NCBI GenBank assembly: GCA_003724275.1
Contig: RHFA01000073.1
Coordinates: forward strand, 1-10,499
Direction: 5' to 3'
DNA: 10,499 nucleotides
Origin: Thaumarchaeota archaeon S13
GTDB taxonomy: Archaea; Thermoproteota; Nitrososphaeria; Nitrososphaerales; Nitrosopumilaceae
Positions 6,276 to 10,499 of this stretch are shown one piece after another; position 1 is the stretch's first letter, and each line of letters opens with the position of its first letter. The notes under the pieces are model-generated. The model saw only the letters and a program-made list of their open reading frames with translations, did not search any database and was not told where the DNA came from. The position numbers and the translations under genes were made by a program.

Positions 6276-6487
6276 GGGTCACGCTCCTGTTTTGACCGTA
6301 GGGGGTTCGTTTCCTGGACCGCGTAGCGCGAGTACGGCTTTTGGATACTGCACAGCGCGTTGTCCAGAACGGTTGACCTTCCACGGTGCGTGCCTGTCTT
6401 TCGTATCGGCCTCTCCCTGCCAGCCTTACGGTACTCGCAGTATATCGTCTGGCCCTCAATTGTAGCGCCCAGATTCCTGAAAACCAT
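6272..6487 (-). CDS. Small ORF directly behind array copy 3 (doubtful)
   Basis: A 71-residue frame starts at ATG 6487, one base after the TAG of the winged-helix gene (TAG-A-ATG), which would suit reinitiation. The product is basic (MVFRNLGATIEGQTIYCEYR at the start, then KAGRERPIRKTG and QKPYSRYAVQET). The frame covers the conserved intergenic block. The homologous DNA in unit 1 keeps part of the frame (a TQKRHSR stretch against IQKPYSR) but is shifted by an indel and has no matching start, and unit 2 does not preserve it. It may therefore be an intact member of an ancestral third gene now decayed in the other units, or simply an open frame. No family recognised. Confidence 0.3.
   Translation of the reverse strand: MVFRNLGATIEGQTIYCEYRKAGRERPIRKTGTHRGRSTVLDNALCSIQKPYSRYAVQETNPLRSKQERDP
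6326..6437. repeat. Conserved intergenic block, copy 3
   Basis: Partner of 4518-4628 and, more weakly, 5371-5466. The best matched pieces are GCGCGAGT, GCTTTTGG, CCACGG and CTGCCAGCCTT. The block lies inside the doubtful small ORF at 6272-6487. Confidence 0.55.
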
Positions 6488-6488
6488 T

Positions 6489-6854
6489 CTACGGGTCATC
6501 GCTCTCCCTTAACTTTCCCTCCCTCTGGAGGGTGTATATGGCCTCTATGACAACGTCGTGCTCTAGTCCCAGCTTCACGGCAATCTCTCCTGGGTAAAAC
6601 TGATCCCGGGACTTTGTCATCTTCATTATCTTGCCCTTTAGCTCCTCCAGATCCTCGGGAGACATTGCAGGGGGATCCTTTATGGGGCGACCGTCGTTTC
6701 CAAACTCTGCCACAATGCCGGGCAGCTGGGAAGGAAGAACGTCAATCGCGACCTCGCCGGCGCCATTGCCTGAGGCCAAAGTCAGGAACACCCTGCCCAG
6801 TCCCCTGTCGACCCTCACCCTTGCCATTGGCAGCCCTGTCCCCTCCAACGCCAT
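6489..6854 (-). CDS. Winged-helix-like protein, array copy 3
   Basis: A 121-residue paralogue with MARVRVDRGLGRVFLTLASG (residues 10-29), AIDVLPSQLPGIVAEFGNDG (36-55), the KDPPAMSPEDLEELKGKIMK linker and helix, and FYPGEIAVKLGLEHDVVIEA then IYTLQREGKL as the helix-turn-helix and wing. It is closest to copy 1, sharing the EFGNxGRPxKDPPAMSP linker and the MALEGxG start. The C-terminus differs: ESDDP replaces the DDE ending of the other two. ATG 6854 lies 29 nt from its TATA element and matches the starts of the paralogues; the frame upstream to 6899 includes the promoter and is not coding. Divergent from the gene at 6949, with separate TATA elements about 40 bases apart. Confidence 0.8.
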   Translation of the reverse strand: MALEGTGLPMARVRVDRGLGRVFLTLASGNGAGEVAIDVLPSQLPGIVAEFGNDGRPIKDPPAMSPEDLEELKGKIMKMTKSRDQFYPGEIAVKLGLEHDVVIEAIYTLQREGKLRESDDP

Positions 6855-6878
6855 GACGGCGGCTCCCCCCGAGAGCGA

Positions 6879-6887
6879 CAATATAAC
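6879..6887 (-). promoter_or_regulatory. TATA promoter of array copy 3
   Basis: The minus strand reads GTTATATTG, nearly the same as at copy 1, centred about 29 nt from ATG 6854 with the shared GGGGGGAGCCGCCGTC leader. Confidence 0.7.
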
Positions 6888-6917
6888 CCATGCTGCCAAA
6901 TTGCGCCCGCCGCAGTG

Positions 6918-6926
6918 CTAATATTC
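6918..6926 (+). promoter_or_regulatory. TATA promoter of the 109-residue hypothetical gene
   Basis: CTAATATTC is centred at 6922, 27 nt before ATG 6949, predicting a leaderless transcript. Confidence 0.65.
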
Positions 6927-6948
6927 GCCCCCGCCCCGGCGGCGCCGC

Positions 6949-7278
6949 ATGGGGGCCAGGATAGAGGCCGACCTGGCCGGCGAGGCGACGCCGGCGCAGC
7001 TGTCCGAGATGCGCGAGTGCCTGCGCGAGGTTCCCGTCGCCGAGGCGCTCGCTGGCCTGCGCTTTGCGAGGAGGAGGTGGGAGTCAAAGGACGCCGGGAC
7101 GCTGCGCGTGGGGCGCAGGGGCGTCGTGCGCAGGGAGGTCACCTCCGTGACGCCCGAGCAGGCGAGGTGGCGCCTGGAGAACTGGCGCCTGATGGTCGCA
7201 AACTATCGCCGGCGCGGGTACAGCTATCCGACGATCAGCCGCATAAAGAAGGGGCTGGCCGGCGTAGCCGGCGGCTAG
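6949..7278 (+). CDS. Hypothetical protein, helical and basic
   Basis: A 109-residue protein that I do not recognise. It is arginine-rich and predicted mostly helical: an N-terminal acidic/helical part (EADLAGEATPAQLSEMRECL), then EALAGLRFARRRWESKD, a strand-like TLRVGRRGVVRREVTSVT and a C-terminal PEQARWRLENWRLMVANY-RRRGYSYPTISRIKKGLAG. There is no membrane segment and one cysteine. The positive charge and the YSYPTISRIKKGL end would suit nucleic-acid binding, but this is only an impression. ATG 6949 is supported by the TATA element 27 nt upstream. It ends on the same CTAG as the convergent gene that follows. Confidence 0.75.
   Translation: MGARIEADLAGEATPAQLSEMRECLREVPVAEALAGLRFARRRWESKDAGTLRVGRRGVVRREVTSVTPEQARWRLENWRLMVANYRRRGYSYPTISRIKKGLAGVAGG
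7275..7278. other. Shared stop codon of convergent genes
   Basis: The palindrome CTAG gives TAG at 7276-7278 for the plus-strand gene and TAG at 7277-7275 for the minus-strand gene, so the two coding regions overlap by three bases and have no room for separate terminators. Confidence 0.9.
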
Positions 7279-7760
7279 GCGTCGCGCCCGCCAGTCACGC
7301 CCGAGGCGTGGTCCCACGTCGAATAGTATGACGGCTCTATCTCGACGAGGGCCGACTGGCCGCCCCTCACGCCGTCAAGGAGCGCGGCGGCCACCTCGTT
7401 GTCGAGGCTGCCCGTGTACTTGAGCATGATCCTCTCGGCTATCGGCAGGGCCATGGATATGTCCTCGTGCACGGTCGCCGTGCCCTTGCCCCGCACGCCC
7501 CTGTACGGCATCCTTTCGTCATCGACGCAAAAGTAGACGCGCGCGTTGCGGCGGATGTTGGCGACCTTTTTGGAGGCCCGCGCGGCGTCAATGTAGAGCC
7601 TTCCGCCCTCGTGGACGTACCAGACCGTGTGGACGTTGGCGTCGCCGTCGGCATCGACGGTGCCAAGCTGCAGGTTTAGCACGCTCTTTTCGAGAAACTC
7701 CACGGCCTGGGCCTCGTCGAGCATGCTGCCAAAGCCGGGGCTGGCGTGGTAGACCCTCAT
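7275..7760 (-). CDS. PPOX-class split-barrel flavin/F420-binding protein
   Basis: A 161-residue protein of the pyridoxamine 5'-phosphate oxidase-like superfamily, small beta-barrel dimers that bind FMN or F420 (some bind haem). Visible features are the opening LEKSVLNLQLGTVDADGDANVHTVWY strands (24-48), the RLYIDAARASKKVANIRRN phosphate/cofactor-binding type segment (54-72), ARVYFCVDD, GVRGKGTATVHED (88-100) and a closing SALVEIEPSYYSTWD strand (136-150). The ATG at 7760 is preferred over ATG 7724 because a TTTTAA element lies 29 nt upstream. Such proteins act in redox or cofactor chemistry; F420 use is common in archaea, but cofactor and substrate cannot be read here. It is a single-gene unit convergent with the hypothetical gene before it. 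Confidence 0.8.
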   Translation of the reverse strand: MRVYHASPGFGSMLDEAQAVEFLEKSVLNLQLGTVDADGDANVHTVWYVHEGGRLYIDAARASKKVANIRRNARVYFCVDDERMPYRGVRGKGTATVHEDISMALPIAERIMLKYTGSLDNEVAAALLDGVRGGQSALVEIEPSYYSTWDHASGVTGGRDA

Positions 7761-7784
7761 TCGGGCCGCGCGCCGAGGCGCGGG

Positions 7785-7793
7785 CCTTAAAAC
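7785..7793 (-). promoter_or_regulatory. TATA promoter of the PPOX gene
   Basis: GTTTTAAGG on the minus strand, centred about 29 nt upstream of ATG 7760. Confidence 0.65.
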
Positions 7794-7812
7794 GCTTTGC
7801 CGCCCTGCGGCC

Positions 7813-8502
7813 CTACGTGTAGACCTGCCTGTCAGACATCACGTCCTCGCGCAGGTCCACGGGCGGCGGAGGCAGCCTCTCAAACTCTGGCGGCACGACG
7901 CCCTGGGAGGGCGCGTCTGGCAGCCTCTCCTCGGCGCTCCGCATAGCCGCCGCGCGGGCCTCCTCGAGTATCGCGTCGGCGTCGGGGCTGGTCGGCGCGG
8001 CGGCCTCTGGCGCGGCGGCCGGCCCCGTCGAGGAGCCCTCCAGTATCTCCCTCATCGAGCGCTCAAAGTCGCCGAGGGACTCGTTGACGCCGGGCATCAT
8101 GGCGCCCAGGCCGGGCGCCATGTCCTTGACCAGGGCCATGCACGGGCTGAGCGTGACGACGACGTCGCCGTACTCGGCGACGGTGTCCAGGCGCGTCCTC
8201 ACGCCCTCCATGGCCAGCTGCGCGTTGCGGATGACGCCGCGCATGCGGCGGACCTCGGTGAGCTCTTGCGCATAGCCGCGCGCATAGCCGGCGTTGCCGG
8301 CGCGCTGCGCGTCGGCTATCTTTTGGAGCATCGCGGCGTCCCTTTTTTTTAGCGTCTCCTGCACGCCGTTGAGCCTCTCTATCTGCGACTCTAGGCGCTT
8401 TTGGGCGGCGCCTATTCGCGCCTTTAGCGGGACCGAGGGGCGTATCCCCCTGAGTATCCTGCCCGACAGGCCGCCGCCCCCGTCTGACCAACCAGGGATC
8501 AA
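7813..8502 (-). CDS. cdvB: CdvB-like ESCRT-III (Snf7-domain) protein
   Basis: A 229-residue protein of the archaeal CdvB/ESCRT-III group, which polymerises at membranes and constricts the cell neck in division with CdvA and the AAA ATPase CdvC. The order fits: a Gly-rich start with SGRILRGIRPSVPLKARI (13-30), long basic helices KRLESQIERLNGVQETLKKR (35-54), RGYAQELTEVRRMRGVIRNA (74-93), LDTVAEYGDVVVTLSP (104-119), a hydrophobic VKDMAPGLGAMMPGV turn, an Ala/Pro-rich linker (about 155-175) and a late helix. The ending VVPPEFERLPPPPVD resembles the proline-rich MIM2 motif that binds the MIT domain of CdvC. The start is TTG 8502, 29 nt from TATA. Thaumarchaea carry several CdvB paralogues, and no cdvA or cdvC is visible here, so this may be a paralogue rather than the main division CdvB. 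Confidence 0.85.
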   Translation of the reverse strand: MIPGWSDGGGGLSGRILRGIRPSVPLKARIGAAQKRLESQIERLNGVQETLKKRDAAMLQKIADAQRAGNAGYARGYAQELTEVRRMRGVIRNAQLAMEGVRTRLDTVAEYGDVVVTLSPCMALVKDMAPGLGAMMPGVNESLGDFERSMREILEGSSTGPAAAPEAAAPTSPDADAILEEARAAAMRSAEERLPDAPSQGVVPPEFERLPPPPVDLREDVMSDRQVYT

Positions 8503-8523
8503 GTCTGCCGTGGCCTGCCGGCG

Positions 8524-8539
8524 GGGCCTTTAAAGGCCC
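8524..8539 (-). promoter_or_regulatory. Palindromic TATA promoter of the cdvB-like gene
   Basis: GGGCCTTTAAAGGCCC is a perfect 16-bp palindrome. Its TTTAAA core is centred about 29 nt upstream of TTG 8502. The GC arms flanking the core could also be a protein-binding site or fold in RNA running through from the thioredoxin-like operon. Confidence 0.65.
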
Positions 8540-8584
8540 GTGTCACCGCAGGCGGCGTCACCGCGGCGACGCGCCTCGCGGCTA

Positions 8585-9682
8585 CTAGCCAAACGTGAAC
8601 GTGAATATCTCAAAGCCCCCAGACGCGCGCAGCTCCAGCGTGCGCCGGCCCGACTCCTCGCTTGAGACGATGTTGTAGAGGCCGTGCTCGCCCACCTCGG
8701 CGACGCCGCCGCTGACGTCCGAGCCGGCGTCGGCCGGCCCTATGGGCTCGCCGTCAAGGAGGACCTCGAGGGACGCCGGCGCGGCGCTTCCGGCGACGAT
8801 GTTGACCTGCTTTGCGTGGTATGGCAGCAGGACCCTCCCAGAGTCAGAGACCAGCCTCATGCTGCCCTCGAGGTTTGTCCACGTGCCGACGGGGTAAAAG
8901 TGGTCGTTGCGCAGCGGGCCCGGCTCGGCGTACGACACGTCCTGGCCCGGGGCAAAGCCCTCCGGCGCGCCGAGCTGGTTCCTGCCGTAGGCGAACGCGT
9001 ACCCAAAGTAGAGCTCGCGCGTGCGGCCCTCGTTCTCGTACTCGGCAATGTCGACGGTGCCAGTCTCGGGCATCTCCGCCATGCCGAGCGCGTCGGCGCG
9101 CTCGGAGAGGAGGGCCTGTATGACGCGCTCTGTGTTTTCATAGTCTCCCTCGCCTATGTGGTCGTAGCGTATGTTGCCCTCGTGGTCTGCGATGTACTTG
9201 CGCGGCCAGTACCTGTTCTCAAAGGCCTTCCACGTGTCCATGTCGTTGTCCATGACGACGGGGTACGTGATCCCGTGCTTTTGGACCGCGCGCTCGACGT
9301 TGGCGAGGTCCTTCTCAAACTCAAACTCTGGCGAGTGGACGCCGATTATGAGGAGGCCGTCGTCGGCGTACTTTTCGTGCCATGACGTGATGTAGGGGAG
9401 CGTGCGCACGCAGTTTATGCAAGAGTATGTCCAGATGTCATACATGACCACGCTGCCGTCGATCTCCTCGGCGAGGGCCTCTGGCGTCGTGTTGATATAG
9501 TGCGCAATCCCGACGAGGCCAGGCGCGGGGTTGTCGGGCCGCGCGGGCACGGGCGCGTCGACCTCCTGCGGGCCGCGCATCGGCATCTCCTCGTCCAGCG
9601 ACGCAAAGACGACGGCAAGGACGGACACGCCGACGGCGATTGCCGCCCCGAAGACGATTGCGGCCTTTATGTTGGAGTCCAT
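8585..9682 (-). CDS. Membrane-anchored thioredoxin-like protein with DipZ-type C-terminal domain
   Basis: A 365-residue protein. Residues about 7-27 form an uncleaved signal anchor, placing the rest outside the membrane. A TlpA/DipZ-like thioredoxin fold follows (about 55-195) with the redox motif C88-I-N-C91 in WTYSCINCVRTLPY, the GLLIIGVHSPEFEFE strand, VVMDNDMDTWKAFENRYWPR with the usual cis-proline (P160), and IRYDHIGEGDYENTE. The region from about 220 to the end (LYFGYAFAYGRNQLG, LPYHAKQVNIVAGSA, ASLEVLLDGEPIG, FEIFTFTFG) resembles the beta-rich C-terminal domain of DipZ-type proteins. It starts 7 bases after the ccdA stop, so it is the natural partner receiving electrons from CcdA. Two TAG stops in a row end it. 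It probably reduces extracytoplasmic disulfides, for example in haem or copper protein assembly; the target is not shown. Confidence 0.85.
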   Translation of the reverse strand: MDSNIKAAIVFGAAIAVGVSVLAVVFASLDEEMPMRGPQEVDAPVPARPDNPAPGLVGIAHYINTTPEALAEEIDGSVVMYDIWTYSCINCVRTLPYITSWHEKYADDGLLIIGVHSPEFEFEKDLANVERAVQKHGITYPVVMDNDMDTWKAFENRYWPRKYIADHEGNIRYDHIGEGDYENTERVIQALLSERADALGMAEMPETGTVDIAEYENEGRTRELYFGYAFAYGRNQLGAPEGFAPGQDVSYAEPGPLRNDHFYPVGTWTNLEGSMRLVSDSGRVLLPYHAKQVNIVAGSAAPASLEVLLDGEPIGPADAGSDVSGGVAEVGEHGLYNIVSSEESGRRTLELRASGGFEIFTFTFG

Positions 9683-9689
9683 GCGCGCA

Positions 9690-10448
9690 TCAACCCAGGA
9701 GGACCAGCTCGTTTAGGAGCGGAAAGTTTGCAATGTAGGCGAGCTGGCCAGTGAGGACGAGGACGCCGAGCACGACGATCATCGCGCCGAGGGCCACGGA
9801 ATAGTAGCGCAGGTGGCGGCTCATCGCGCGCACTATGGGCGTCGCGCGCGAAAAGAACGCGCCCATTAGGAGAAACGGCACGCCGAGGCCCAGCGAGTAT
9901 GCCAGGAGCAGGCTGAACGACGCCGACGGCGTCGTCGCCGCGAGCGTGAGTATGGTCCCCAGGACAGGCCCGACGCACGGCGTCCAGCCCGCCGCAAAGG
10001 CCAGGCCAAAGACAAACGACATTGGGAGGCTCGCGCGCCCGCCGCGCGGGAGGAACTTTTTCTCGAGGTTGAGCGAGGCGACCCTAGTCGAGAGGAGCAT
10101 GTACGCGCCAAAGCCGATGATAATGACGCCGCCGACCTGGTTTAGCGCGCCCGTGACGTCGGCGGTATAGTCGTAGAGGACGCTGTTTATGAGCACGCCG
10201 AGCGTGGAGAAGACGACAGAGAACCCGAGCACGAAAAAGGCCGTGTTTAGCATGACCTTGACCCTGTTGACGGCCAGCGCGCCGCGCGCGCCCTGCGAGG
10301 GGGCCCCGCTGGCCGAGGAGGCGGCGAGCTCGGCGACGGTCGTGCCCGAGATGTAGGCCAGGAAGGCCGGTATCATGGGCAGTATGCACGGGGCCACGAA
10401 CGAGCCGACGCCGGCCAGGGCCGCTATGGCGATGCTCACCTCTGCCAT
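9690..10448 (-). CDS. ccdA: CcdA/DsbD-type membrane thiol-disulfide electron carrier
   Basis: A 252-residue, six-helix membrane protein of the CcdA/DsbD-transmembrane family, which carries electrons from cytoplasmic thioredoxin to thiol-reducing proteins outside. The two conserved cysteines sit in the characteristic half-repeats VAPCILPMIPAFLAYISG (C21) and GWTPCVGPVLGTIL (C158), each at the start of a three-helix set. The loop at about 40-65 is Ser/Ala/Gly-rich and longer than strictly needed. It is the first gene of a two-gene operon with the membrane-anchored thioredoxin-like protein, together making a split version of what DipZ joins in one chain. ATG 10448 lies 27 nt from a TTTAAA promoter. 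Confidence 0.9.
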   Translation of the reverse strand: MAEVSIAIAALAGVGSFVAPCILPMIPAFLAYISGTTVAELAASSASGAPSQGARGALAVNRVKVMLNTAFFVLGFSVVFSTLGVLINSVLYDYTADVTGALNQVGGVIIIGFGAYMLLSTRVASLNLEKKFLPRGGRASLPMSFVFGLAFAAGWTPCVGPVLGTILTLAATTPSASFSLLLAYSLGLGVPFLLMGAFFSRATPIVRAMSRHLRYYSVALGAMIVVLGVLVLTGQLAYIANFPLLNELVLLG

Positions 10449-10470
10449 CGGGGGGCCTCGCGGGGCCGTG

Positions 10471-10480
10471 GCTTTAAAGC
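10471..10480 (-). promoter_or_regulatory. TATA promoter of the ccdA operon
   Basis: The palindrome GCTTTAAAGC is centred 27 nt upstream of ATG 10448, predicting a leaderless mRNA. Confidence 0.65.
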
Positions 10481-10499
10481 GTTATTCCAGATTTGGGGG

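Larger units (their letters stand above)
4261..6900. repeat. Tandem array of three diverged two-gene units
   Basis: Three units follow one another, approximately 4261-5270, 5271-6135 and 6136-6900. Each contains, in order on the plus strand, a microprotein gene or its remains, a related block of about 100 bp, a winged-helix-like gene on the minus strand, and that gene's TATA element. Units 1 and 2 are followed by a spacer (5084-5270 and 5930-6135) whose two copies also align in places, for example around AGGGCCGGC/AGGGACGGC and GCATGCCA. Units 1 and 3 are more alike than either is to unit 2. I saw no terminal inverted repeats, transposase or target-site duplication, so unequal recombination is a better explanation than transposition. 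Confidence 0.75.

Noticed and set aside
4261..6900. Insertion sequence or composite transposon as the source of the array
   Set aside because: No transposase, terminal inverted repeats or target duplications are visible; homology covers whole loci in the same orientation, fitting tandem duplication.
4261..6900. CRISPR array
   Set aside because: Repeats are long, few, diverged and contain genes; there are no short identical repeats with regular unique spacers.
8684..9385. Plus-strand open frame of 233 codons opposite the thioredoxin-like gene
   Set aside because: Antisense shadow: the minus strand carries a coherent protein with active-site motifs, and the plus frame has only composition-driven repeats.

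Overview
The window looks like a GC-rich archaeal chromosome, most likely an ammonia-oxidising-type thaumarchaeon (Nitrosopumilales; a Cenarchaeum-like high-GC lineage is my guess, not proven). The grounds are an L3-L4-L23 ribosomal protein cluster of archaeal type, a proteasome alpha subunit, a C9orf114-like SPOUT protein, DUF371, and a CdvB/ESCRT-III-like division protein. Almost every transcription unit has an AT-rich TATA element centred 26-30 nt upstream of the chosen start codon. That implies leaderless or nearly leaderless mRNAs, and it fixed several start codons, including TTG starts.

Layout. 1-2110: minus-strand ribosomal operon L3 > L4 > L23, with a probable L2 start at the very edge and stop/start overlaps at the first two junctions. 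2129-3788: a second minus-strand operon, psmA > SPOUT methyltransferase-like gene > a tiny membrane protein, with its own promoter. That promoter is a near-palindromic AT tract at about 3814. It also serves the divergent DUF371 gene (3841-4257), and both TTG starts lie almost equally far from its centre.

4261-6900 is the most unusual part: a tandem array of three diverged units of about 0.85-1 kb. Each unit has a minus-strand gene of 121-123 codons with a conserved N-terminal domain and a C-terminal winged-helix-like segment. Each gene has the same promoter/leader arrangement and is followed by a recognisably related stretch of about 100 bp. In the first unit a 40-codon membrane microprotein runs convergently towards the winged-helix gene. 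In the third unit the same microprotein gene is a decayed copy with an in-frame stop, and in the middle unit only a doubtful remnant is visible. The array thus appears to be a repeatedly duplicated two-gene cassette of unknown function.

6949-7277: an unrecognised plus-strand gene and a convergent PPOX-type flavin/F420 split-barrel gene share one CTAG as both stop codons. 7813-8502: a CdvB-like ESCRT-III protein with its own palindromic TATA promoter. 8585-10448: a two-gene operon, CcdA-type membrane electron carrier followed by a membrane-anchored thioredoxin-like protein with an extra C-terminal domain. Together these resemble a split DipZ-like system moving reducing power out of the cytoplasm.

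No tRNA, rRNA, CRISPR array or insertion sequence was seen.
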